Shown: positions 6,519 to 12,392 of the stretch, in pieces
Layout of the letters: each line of letters starts with the position of its first letter
Position numbering within the stretch: the first letter of the stretch is position 1
Source of the DNA: an uncultured bacterium
GTDB lineage: Bacteria; Verrucomicrobiota; Lentisphaeria; Victivallales; Victivallaceae
Direction of reading: 5' to 3'
Length of the DNA: 12,392 bases
Assembly: GCA_900551245.1 (NCBI GenBank)
Contig: URVC01000085.1
Coordinates: 1-12,392, forward strand
Notes under the pieces: model-generated
The model's database searches: none
Told to the model about the DNA's origin: nothing
Seen by the model: only the letters and a program-made list of their open reading frames with translations
Program-made: the position numbers and the translations under genes

Positions 6519-7691
6519 ATGGCTGGCAAACCGCCGACAATCCGGGTGCCGTATCGGAACACTCTGCCGCTTCCCTGCGCCGGAGAGACAATCGGGCCGT
6601 ATGAGGTGATGGAGGAGGGGCTGCCGGAAGACGGCTTCTATCTGTTCGACGTCCGCCATCCCCAGCTGGATGTGCGCCGCCGGCTCAAGGCGGTGTCGGA
6701 GCGCCGGAGCTCTCCGGAGTTCATCCGCGAACTTTCCAGCCGGCTGCGTGCGGTGTGCGCCCTTTCCAGCCCGTTTCTCTACCGGCCGCTGGAGACCGGA
6801 TTCGACGAGAAACACAAGCTCTTCTACGCCGTCTACGAGAATGTCGCGCCGAAATCGCTCCGGGATCTCGACAATTACGGGATGCTGACCGGCGAGGAGG
6901 CGTTGACGGTGCTGCTGGCGGCGTCCGGCGGCCTTGCCGCTCTGGAGGAGGCGGGGCTCCGTCACGGGCGGCTCACGGCGGAGAAGATCGTCTTTACAGA
7001 AGATTTCGGTCAGATCGAACTGGATGGGCTGGATATTGCTCCGGAAGAGAGAAACTTCGCCCTTTCCACCGAAGCGCTTTCCGGGGGAGGCGGCGACCTC
7101 TTCGCGCTCGGGCGGATCGCCTATGAGATGGTGACCGGGCGGAAACCCGCTCCGGAAGAGGGGAGCGACGGAACCGATCCCCGCCGGTGGCGGCCCGAAT
7201 TTCCCGGTCCGCTGGCCGTCGTCATCATGCGGCTGCTTTCCCGCGAGCCTGTGACCGCCTTTCAGTGCGCCGCGGAGCTGAATTCCGAGCTGAAGATGCT
7301 GTTGTCGCGGCTGGCTCCGGCCGATGTGCGCGCCCTCTGTCAGGCGCCGAAACGGACGATGCCGAAAGAGCGCATTCCCCTGCCTCCGCCGCCGGTGGAG
7401 AGGCGAAAAGGCGATTTCGCCGCACCTTCGGCGAAACCGGGTCGGAGACTGTTTCATTTCGGCCGCTCCGGGCTGGGGATTGTCCTCCTGATTCTGCTGT
7501 TGCTGTTCACGGTTTTGATCCGCCTGGTGGAGCGGTCCGCTGCCGCTCCGGCGGGGGAACTGCCAGCGTTTCGTCTCTCGGCGGAAAACAGCAAACTCCG
7601 AACGGAGCTGGACCGGCTCAACGCGGAGCTGGAGCGGCTGACTCATCTGCGCAACGCCTGGATGATGAACCGGCCGAAAGGGGAGAAGTAG
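6519..7691 (+). CDS. Membrane-anchored pseudokinase (Hanks-type fold, catalytic residues lost)
   Basis: A 390-residue protein that aligns by eye with the active kinase encoded next to it. Residues 20-265 follow the kinase fold, but the key positions are gone. No glycine-rich loop is present. The catalytic HRDxKxxN is HGRLTAEK (149-156), with Arg for the catalytic Asp and Thr for the Lys. The metal-binding DFG-type motif is DGLD (169-172), with Gly where the metal-binding Asp should be, and the activation loop is shortened. The structural helix-F Asp is kept in GDLFALG (D193). A proline-rich linker (287-292) leads to one transmembrane helix at about 318-337, and a likely coiled coil at 351-378. 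The kinase domain should be cytoplasmic. It probably does not phosphorylate and may serve as scaffold, ligand sensor or partner of the downstream kinase. The start at 6519 follows a GGGGGG-containing ribosome site. Confidence 0.85.
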   Translation: MAGKPPTIRVPYRNTLPLPCAGETIGPYEVMEEGLPEDGFYLFDVRHPQLDVRRRLKAVSERRSSPEFIRELSSRLRAVCALSSPFLYRPLETGFDEKHKLFYAVYENVAPKSLRDLDNYGMLTGEEALTVLLAASGGLAALEEAGLRHGRLTAEKIVFTEDFGQIELDGLDIAPEERNFALSTEALSGGGGDLFALGRIAYEMVTGRKPAPEEGSDGTDPRRWRPEFPGPLAVVIMRLLSREPVTAFQCAAELNSELKMLLSRLAPADVRALCQAPKRTMPKERIPLPPPPVERRKGDFAAPSAKPGRRLFHFGRSGLGIVLLILLLLFTVLIRLVERSAAAPAGELPAFRLSAENSKLRTELDRLNAELERLTHLRNAWMMNRPKGEK

Positions 7692-7693
7692 CC

Positions 7694-9337
7694 ATGAACA
7701 TTCCGCCGGATGCCATGTTTCAAAAAGGGGCGCGACTGGGGGAGTACCGGGTGGAAGGGTTCCTCGGCCGCGGCGGCATGGGGGAGGTCTATCTGGCGGT
7801 TTCGACCGTTTCCGGCCGCTCGGTGGCGATCAAGGTACTGCTTCCGTCGGTGATGGAGAAGAAGCCGGATTTCGCGGAGGAGTTCCTTCGGGAGGGGAGA
7901 GTCGCCTGCCGGATCAACCATCCTTCGGTCATTTCAGTTATCGACGCCGGAATCGACGAAGCGACCGGCGTCTGCATGCTGGTGATGGAGTACATCGACG
8001 GCGGAACGGTTCAGCAGATGATCGACCGCCACGAGGTGATCGACTGGGAGTGGGCGCTGGTGATCGCACTGCGGGTCTCGGAAGCGCTGGAGTCCGCCGC
8101 CGGGCTGGGAATCGTCCACCGGGACATCAAGCCGGAAAACATCATGGTGACCGGTTCCGGCGATATCAAGCTCGCCGATCTCGGCATCGCCCGCTGCAGT
8201 GACTCCGCGGAAGACGGCTCCGGCCGCCGCCGGTTGATCGGAACACCGGCCTACGCCTCGCCGGAACAGTGCGCCGATTCCAGCCGGGTCGATGCCCGCA
8301 GCGACATCTACAGCCTCGGGGCCACGCTGTTTGAAATTCTCACCGGCGAACTTCCCTTCAAGGGGCGGACGCCGATTGAAATGGTGCGGCAGGTGCTGAA
8401 TGCGCCGACGCCGGACCCGCGCAGCGTCAATCCGCAGATTCCGCCGGAGGTTGCCGCGCTGGTGATGCGCATGATGAGCAGAAATCCGGAGGATCGTCCG
8501 CAGAGCGCGGCCGAATTAAGTGGCGAACTGCGCCGCCTGATCTACGGGGAAACCAGCGCCCCGGCCGGGCGGAAAACGAAAAAGTACCGGAAAATTGCCG
8601 GAAAAATAACGGAAAAGTGGCGGAAGATAAAAGATCTTTATCATAAGATAGTTCCGGATGAATCTGCAAAGAAGCGCGGCAAATGGATGCTGTTGCTGGC
8701 CGGATTGCTGGTCGTCGTTGCCGTGGTGCCGCTGCCGCCGCCTGAAATCCAGATTCCGAAGAGTCCGCCGGAGGATCCCAATCTGCGGATTCATGCGCGG
8801 ATCAAACGGAAGATCGAGGAGGCGGAAAAGCGGATTCCACTGCTTCAGCAGGAGGTGGAGCGGGCGAAGAAACTCTCCGTTCAACCGGCGGAGGCGCTTC
8901 TGCTGGAGAATCTCTTTTACGATTACAATCCGGCCGCGGTTGCGGAGTGGCTTTCCGGCGGCGTCAAGGTTGCTCCGGAACGGATGACGCTGGAGTGGAT
9001 CTGCCGTGTGCGGCCCGGACTTCTGCCGCCGGATGCGGCAAACGCCCGCCAATGCGCCGCCCTGCTCGATCAGAACGGCTGTGTCCTGCCGGAAAAGAGC
9101 GTCGCACTTCTGGTTCATTCCGCCGCTCTCGGCACTTCGGAGGAGCGGAATTTCGCCTATTACGCCTTGACCATGCTCGCGCTTTCCGAACGGAATTGCG
9201 GGACACTGCGTCGCCTGGGAGCGCTTCTGCCGGAACTCTCCTCCTCCATCGCGACCCGGGAGAAGGAGGACACCTTCCTTCGCGAGGATTTTGAACGGGT
9301 GAAGCGGTTGCTGGAAACTCTGCCTCCCCGGGCGTAG
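7694..9337 (+). CDS. Transmembrane serine/threonine protein kinase
   Basis: A 547-residue Hanks-type kinase with all catalytic elements. The glycine loop is GRGGMG (25-30), the ATP lysine K47 in VAIK, the helix-C Glu probably E67, the catalytic loop HRDIKPEN (142-149) with D144, the metal-binding DLG (162-164), the SPE motif (189-191) and the helix-F D204. The phosphate acceptor is probably Ser/Thr on proteins. A lysine-rich linker (292-330) precedes one transmembrane helix (about 331-346), then a charged helical stretch (364-395). The last 150 residues are an unrecognised helical domain with one segment, YNPAAVAEWLSGGVKVAPE, that faintly recalls an ankyrin repeat. That domain should face the periplasm. 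The ATG at 7694 lies 2 bp after the pseudokinase stop, with GGGGAG of that gene as ribosome site; the frame is open far upstream without kinase similarity. It ends 9 bp from convergent hisA. Confidence 0.92.
   Translation: MNIPPDAMFQKGARLGEYRVEGFLGRGGMGEVYLAVSTVSGRSVAIKVLLPSVMEKKPDFAEEFLREGRVACRINHPSVISVIDAGIDEATGVCMLVMEYIDGGTVQQMIDRHEVIDWEWALVIALRVSEALESAAGLGIVHRDIKPENIMVTGSGDIKLADLGIARCSDSAEDGSGRRRLIGTPAYASPEQCADSSRVDARSDIYSLGATLFEILTGELPFKGRTPIEMVRQVLNAPTPDPRSVNPQIPPEVAALVMRMMSRNPEDRPQSAAELSGELRRLIYGETSAPAGRKTKKYRKIAGKITEKWRKIKDLYHKIVPDESAKKRGKWMLLLAGLLVVVAVVPLPPPEIQIPKSPPEDPNLRIHARIKRKIEEAEKRIPLLQQEVERAKKLSVQPAEALLLENLFYDYNPAAVAEWLSGGVKVAPERMTLEWICRVRPGLLPPDAANARQCAALLDQNGCVLPEKSVALLVHSAALGTSEERNFAYYALTMLALSERNCGTLRRLGALLPELSSSIATREKEDTFLREDFERVKRLLETLPPRA
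8588..8631 (+). repeat. Four phased 11-bp repeats inside the kinase linker
   Basis: CGGAAAA begins at 8588, 8599 and 8610, and CGGAAGA at 8621, a strict 11-bp period. Because 11 is not a multiple of three, each copy is read in a different frame and the first and fourth share a frame. The coded linker shows RKI twice, 11 residues apart. It lies in the basic stretch just before the membrane helix and is more AT-rich than its surroundings. Confidence 0.6.
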
Positions 9338-9346
9338 TGTTTCCGG

Positions 9347-10117
9347 TCAGCGGCGGAGAATGTCGGCGTATTTGAGCTTTCCGCCGAAGAGATCCAATGC
9401 GGAACCGACGGTGTAGTGCACCTTTCCGCCGCCGAGCGCTTCGATGTCGTCGATTTCCGCCAGCGTGGAGATGCCGCCGGCGTAGACGCAGTCGATCGGC
9501 GAGGATTCCGCCAGGAGGCGGACCAGTTCCCGGTCGATGCCGGATTGTTTTCCTTCGACGTCCACCGCGTGGATCAGAAATTCGGTGCAGTAGTCCGCCA
9601 GAAGGCGGAGCGTTTCGGCCTCCACCCGGAGCGATGTGAACTTCTGCCAGCGGTCGGTGACGATGTAAAAGGCGCCGTCACGGCCGCGGCGGCAGCTCAG
9701 ATCGAGCGTCAGCCGGTCGCGCCCGGTGATCTGAAAAAGCTTCTTCAGACAATCCATGTAGAGGACTCCGTCGCGGAAGATGTAGCTGGTTACGATCACC
9801 TGCGCCGCGCCGGCGTCGAGCCACATGGCGGCGTTTTCCGCCGTGATGCCGCCGCCGATCTGCAGGCCGCCGGGCCACGCGGCCAATGCCTCCTTCGCCG
9901 CTTCGTCGTTGCCGGGGCCGAGTTTGATGACGTGTCCGCCGCGGAGGTTGTCTTTCCGGTAAAGTCCGGCGAACCAGGCCGGACTGCGGTCGGCGACGAA
10001 GTTGGTTTTCAACCCCTCCCCGGAGTCGGAAAGCGTGCTGCCGACGATCTGTTTGACCTTGCCGTCGTGCAGGTCGATGCACGGACGGAACTGCGCTTTT
10101 TTTCTGTCGGGATTCAT
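9347..10117 (-). CDS. hisA: Eukaryote-type HisA (ProFAR isomerase)
   Basis: A 256-residue beta/alpha-barrel protein. HisA carries out the fourth step of histidine synthesis, isomerising the aminoaldose ProFAR to the aminoketose PRFAR. The sequence resembles yeast HIS6 rather than ordinary bacterial HisA: FRPCIDLHDGKVKQIVGSTL near the start, GHVIKLGPGNDEAAKEAL, LTLDLSC, EFLIHAVDVEG and VGSALDLFGG near the end. The expected acidic residues are present (D15 in CIDLH, D139 in LDLSC). Phosphate-binding glycines appear as QIGGGIT and VYAGGIS. The ATG at 10117 has AAAAGG 8 nt upstream and gives the length of the yeast protein; the frame continues upstream without similarity. No other his genes are in the window. 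It follows ung by 71 bp, with a weak possible promoter in the gap. Confidence 0.88.
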   Translation of the reverse strand: MNPDRKKAQFRPCIDLHDGKVKQIVGSTLSDSGEGLKTNFVADRSPAWFAGLYRKDNLRGGHVIKLGPGNDEAAKEALAAWPGGLQIGGGITAENAAMWLDAGAAQVIVTSYIFRDGVLYMDCLKKLFQITGRDRLTLDLSCRRGRDGAFYIVTDRWQKFTSLRVEAETLRLLADYCTEFLIHAVDVEGKQSGIDRELVRLLAESSPIDCVYAGGISTLAEIDDIEALGGGKVHYTVGSALDLFGGKLKYADILRR

Positions 10118-10135
10118 GGATGGCCTTTTCTCAGC

Positions 10136-10164
10136 GATACAGATTCGTTTTCTTTTTCTTTCAA
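10136..10164 (-). promoter_or_regulatory. Weak possible promoter for hisA
   Basis: On the minus strand TTGAAA (10164-10159) is followed after 17 nt by TGTATC (10141-10136). The -35 copies the one before the pseudokinase gene, but the -10 is poor and the leader would be only about a dozen bases. It lies in the 71-bp ung-hisA gap, so hisA may be transcribed both from here and with ung. Confidence 0.2.
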
Positions 10165-10188
10165 CCGGGAGTGGATCTCCTGCCGCTG

Positions 10189-10848
10189 TCACAGCCGCGG
10201 CCAGCGCCACCCCGGGAGGAATTGTTCCGTTTCCGAGAAGGGGCGGCTGCCGAAAAAACCGCGATGGGCCGAAAGCGGCGACGGGTGCACCCCGGCGATC
10301 ACGTGATGCTTCGTTTCGTCGATCAGCGGGCGCTTGCCGATGGCGTAATTCCCCCAGAGGATGAAGACCAGACCGGAACGTTTTTCGCTCAGGGCGGCGA
10401 TGATCGAATCGGTGAATTTCTCCCAGTGAAGTTTGCGGTGACTGCCCGCCGCGTGCGCCCGGACGGTCAGGACGCTGTTGAGCAGCAGCACCCCCGCCTC
10501 CGCCCAGGCGTGGAGAGAACCGGAGTTCGGAACGGTACTGCCGAGATCGGCGGCGAACTCCTTGAAGATGTTGCGCAGACTCGGCGGGAACTTCACCCCT
10601 TCGGGCACCGAGAAGGCGAGCCCTTCGGCCTGCCCCTCCTCGTGGTAGGGATCCTGCCCGATCAGCACCACCCGCACCGCATCGGGCGGAGTGAGCGCAA
10701 GGGCGTGGAACACCTTCCCCGGCGGGGGAAACACCTCACAGGAACGGCGTTCTTCCTCCAATTGCTCCAGAATCCGGTCGAGCTGGTTCTGGTCGAGGCG
10801 TTCGCCGAGAAACGAACGCCACGCTTCCGGAATCCGGTCGGCCGTCAC
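10189..10848 (-). CDS. ung: Uracil-DNA glycosylase, family 1
   Basis: A 219-residue enzyme of the usual Ung length. It removes uracil from DNA as the first step of base excision repair. Motif A, GQDPYH, is at residues 64-69, with D66 activating the water. The Leu-loop motif HPSPLS is at 188-193, with H188. VLLLNSVLTVR and VFILWGNYA, both conserved in this family, lie between. The start is taken as the GTG at 10848, whose bases overlap the aconitase stop as GTGA; no in-frame ATG occurs upstream within family similarity. This overlap implies translational coupling with aconitase. The pairing of the two genes has no evident metabolic logic. Catalytic residues are intact. Confidence 0.95.
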   Translation of the reverse strand: MTADRIPEAWRSFLGERLDQNQLDRILEQLEEERRSCEVFPPPGKVFHALALTPPDAVRVVLIGQDPYHEEGQAEGLAFSVPEGVKFPPSLRNIFKEFAADLGSTVPNSGSLHAWAEAGVLLLNSVLTVRAHAAGSHRKLHWEKFTDSIIAALSEKRSGLVFILWGNYAIGKRPLIDETKHHVIAGVHPSPLSAHRGFFGSRPFSETEQFLPGWRWPRL

Positions 10849-11789
10849 AGATTGAGCATCCCGCCGGCGAGGATCATGCGGATGTCCTCGTCGGAAAGTT
10901 TGTGGCGGAAACGGATTTCCCGGATGGTGCCATCCGCCTTGACCAGCGTCCCTTTGATTTCGCCGCCGGCGGTGAGCTGTTCCCGGATGCCGTCGAACTT
11001 GAGTGAATCCTTTTCGCTGATCTCGTCGTAATCCGCCGGATTGACGAAGAGGAGCGGCAGAATGCCGAAGTTGACCAGGTTGGCGCTGTGAATGCGCTCG
11101 ATGGCCAGCGCGGCCACCACCTTGACGCCGAGGTACATCGGGCAGATGGCGGCGTGTTCCCGGCTGGATCCCTGGCCGTAGCTGTCGCGGCCGACGATCA
11201 CGCCCGCCTTTCCGGCGTCGCGGACCGCGGCGGCCCGTTCGGCGAAGGAGGGTTTGCCCGGTTCGGTGAAGCACTCAAAGACCACCTTGGAGTAGGCCGG
11301 GATGTTGCTCCGCAGCTTGAGGTGGACGCCCGCCGGCATGATGTGGTCGGTGGTGATCTTGTCGCCGACCTTGATGACCACCACGCCGTCGAGACTGTCC
11401 GGAAGCGGCTTGTTCATCGGCGGCTCGCCGATCGTGCGCTTGCGGATGATTTCCCCCTTTCCGGTGGGGAGCTGGATCATGTTGTCGTTGATGAGGAACT
11501 TCTCCGGCTCAGCCACTTCGGGATATTCAATGCCGAGCTCCCGCGGATCGGTGAAGGCGCCGGTGAGCGCGACCGCCACGGCGGTTTCCGGGCTGACCAG
11601 ATAGGCCTGATCGCCCTTGGTGCCGGTCCGCCCGGCGAAGTTGCGGTTGAAGGTGCGCACGCTCACGGTGTCGTCGGCCGGGCTCTGGCCCTGACCGATG
11701 CAGGGGCCGCAGCCACATTCCAGAATACGCGCGCCTGCGGAAATAATATCTGCCAGTGCGCCGTTTGCCGCCAGCATATTCATCACCTG
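10845..11789 (-). CDS. Aconitate hydratase family protein, C-terminal part, 5' end lost
   Basis: The remaining 314 residues cover the end of the catalytic domains and the swivelling C-terminal domain. CGPCIG supplies two of the three [4Fe-4S] cysteines; the third would lie in the missing part. The substrate-binding segment YGQGSSREHAAICPMYLG and the following IERIHSANLVNFGILPL are characteristic of aconitase. Such enzymes interconvert citrate and isocitrate. The sequence style (NGALADIISAGARILECGCG, VRTFNRNFAGRTGTK) fits the roughly 640-residue bacterial aconitase group rather than AcnA or AcnB of enterobacteria. Homopropanoate-type relatives such as isopropylmalate isomerase are less likely. 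Similarity stops at QVMNML, where an unrelated wecA begins on the other strand, so about half the protein is missing through the contig join, not through a natural deletion. The stop overlaps ung. Confidence 0.85.
   Translation of the reverse strand, partial: QVMNMLAANGALADIISAGARILECGCGPCIGQGQSPADDTVSVRTFNRNFAGRTGTKGDQAYLVSPETAVAVALTGAFTDPRELGIEYPEVAEPEKFLINDNMIQLPTGKGEIIRKRTIGEPPMNKPLPDSLDGVVVIKVGDKITTDHIMPAGVHLKLRSNIPAYSKVVFECFTEPGKPSFAERAAAVRDAGKAGVIVGRDSYGQGSSREHAAICPMYLGVKVVAALAIERIHSANLVNFGILPLLFVNPADYDEISEKDSLKFDGIREQLTAGGEIKGTLVKADGTIREIRFRHKLSDEDIRMILAGGMLNL
11769..11789. other. Chimeric junction between two genomes
   Basis: Aconitase similarity on the minus strand runs up to 11789, and WecA similarity on the plus strand begins at 11769. 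The 21 bp between can be read as either QVMNMLA (aconitase) or RQHIHHL (WecA), both expected residues. Outside this overlap each protein loses similarity at once. Base composition and codon use change across it. No repeat, integrase or insertion sequence is present. Confidence 0.85.
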
Positions 11790-12029
11790 ATTATGCGTTC
11801 CGGGTTTACGTCCCGCGAATCCTTTGTGGTGATAACCCTTGCTGCGGCAGTATTAGCGGCTATCGGTATTGCCGGACAGGTACTCAGCTTTGTCCCTGAG
11901 TGGGTGATGCTGGCACTGTTCTTGCTTGCTTTTATTATGTACGGCTACTGCATAAAACGCGCCTGGAAAGTGGCCCGTTTTATCAAACGCCACAGACGCC
12001 GCGTGCGTCGCAAATCGGTCACACACTAA
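11769..12029 (+). CDS. wecA: Undecaprenyl-phosphate GlcNAc-1-phosphate transferase WecA, C-terminal fragment
   Basis: The last 86 residues of WecA, the inner-membrane enzyme that starts enterobacterial common antigen (and many O-antigens) by placing GlcNAc-1-phosphate on undecaprenyl phosphate. RQHIHHLIMRSGF is the conserved cytoplasmic HIHH segment of this enzyme family. VPEWVMLALFLLAF and YGYCIKRAWKVARFIKR closely match the enterobacterial protein as I recall it. The fragment includes two hydrophobic helices and ends in an Arg/Lys-rich tail. About three quarters of the gene is missing at the contig join. Codon use is unlike the genes to the left. The same gene order, wecA then wzzE, is that of Enterobacterales; the species cannot be fixed from this much sequence. 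Confidence 0.9.
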   Translation, partial: RQHIHHLIMRSGFTSRESFVVITLAAAVLAAIGIAGQVLSFVPEWVMLALFLLAFIMYGYCIKRAWKVARFIKRHRRRVRRKSVTH

Positions 12030-12057
12030 ATTTTTAACCACAGAGGCACATGTTGAT

Positions 12058-12392
12058 ATGCGTTCAGAAAATACTCCGGACCCGCAACAAACGCAGTATG
12101 ACCAGGAATTAGATATCCGCGCGTTATTTATGTCGTTATGGCGCGGAAAATTATGGATAGCCGGGATGGCGGTTGTGTTTGCGCTGGTTGCATTGGGTGC
12201 CAGTTATTTTATGCAGCAGAAGTGGAATTCCACGGCGATCACTGATTATCCGACCGTTAATAATTTAGGTGGATATTATTCACAGCAGCAATTTATGCGT
12301 AATCTGGACACGCATCTGAATGCCGCTCAGGAATCTTCAGGACTGCTGCCGATCCCGAATGAGGCTTACCAGGAATTTATTACCCAGGCGGC
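12058..12392 (+). CDS. wzzE: ECA polysaccharide chain-length modulator WzzE, N-terminal part
   Basis: The first 111 residues of a Wzz-type co-polymerase, which sets the chain length of enterobacterial common antigen. ELDIRALFMSLWRGKLWI leads into the first transmembrane helix (about residues 31-52), followed by the periplasmic start STAITDYPTVNNLGGYYSQQ, which is diagnostic of WzzE rather than WzzB. The reading frame is open to the window edge, so the gene continues beyond it. The ATG at 12058 has GAGG 11 nt upstream; an ATG at 12050 is in another frame. It follows wecA by 28 bp, as in the rff/wec locus of enteric bacteria. AT-richer codons separate it from the left part of the window. Confidence 0.92.
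   Translation, partial: MRSENTPDPQQTQYDQELDIRALFMSLWRGKLWIAGMAVVFALVALGASYFMQQKWNSTAITDYPTVNNLGGYYSQQQFMRNLDTHLNAAQESSGLLPIPNEAYQEFITQA

Noticed and set aside
11088..12029. One long plus-strand open frame running through the aconitase region into wecA
   Set aside because: Its left part is only the antisense shadow of aconitase; WecA similarity begins at 11769. It is produced by the join, not a fusion gene.
11769..12392. Horizontal transfer of an enteric antigen locus into the host
   Set aside because: Both genes at the edge are broken at one point, there is no mobile element or target duplication, and the overlap is short. An assembly error explains it better.

Overview
The window is almost certainly a chimeric contig. 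Positions 1 to about 11,770 are one GC-rich bacterial chromosome. Positions from about 11,770 to the end are a short piece of an Enterobacterales chromosome joined to it. The main part carries dnaN-recF without an adjacent dnaA, two Hanks-type kinase-fold membrane proteins, a LacI regulator and a eukaryote-type HisA. This mixture fits the PVC superphylum, perhaps Lentisphaerota/Victivallales, but that placement is an inference from gene style, not a marker-based assignment.

Layout, left to right. Bases 1-872 (+) are the 3' part of an ArsB/SLC13-fold ion transporter, overlapping by 4 bp a GNAT acetyltransferase (869-1288). A radical SAM protein with a C-terminal winged helix (1356-2312) runs convergently into a LacI-family repressor (2316-3254, -). 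Across a divergent region with two dyads lies a small AT-richer putative lipoprotein (3395-3829, +). Then comes a roughly 400-bp gene-free AT-rich stretch with DnaA-box-like 9-mers, an 86 % AT segment framed by inverted hexamers, and a promoter. It looks like a candidate replication origin and leads into dnaN (4234-5328) and recF (5328-6386), which overlap by one base.

After recF a second promoter, with nearly the same hexamers and exactly the same spacing as the dnaN promoter, starts a two-gene unit. It holds a membrane-anchored pseudokinase (6519-7691) and, 2 bp later, an intact serine/threonine kinase with a transmembrane segment and an unrecognised C-terminal domain (7694-9337). This pair is the most interesting biology in the window: a dead and a live kinase, each with one membrane pass, apparently co-translated.

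On the minus strand a probable operon reads aconitase (5' end lost at the join), then ung (GTG start, 4-bp overlap with the aconitase stop), then a eukaryote-type hisA ending 9 bp from the kinase stop.

At 11,769-11,789 the aconitase and an enterobacterial wecA, on opposite strands, are both cut at the same place. About 21 bp can be read as either gene. The rest is the wecA 3' end and the wzzE 5' end, the start of the enterobacterial common antigen locus. No mobile element, tRNA, CRISPR array or toxin-antitoxin pair is visible.
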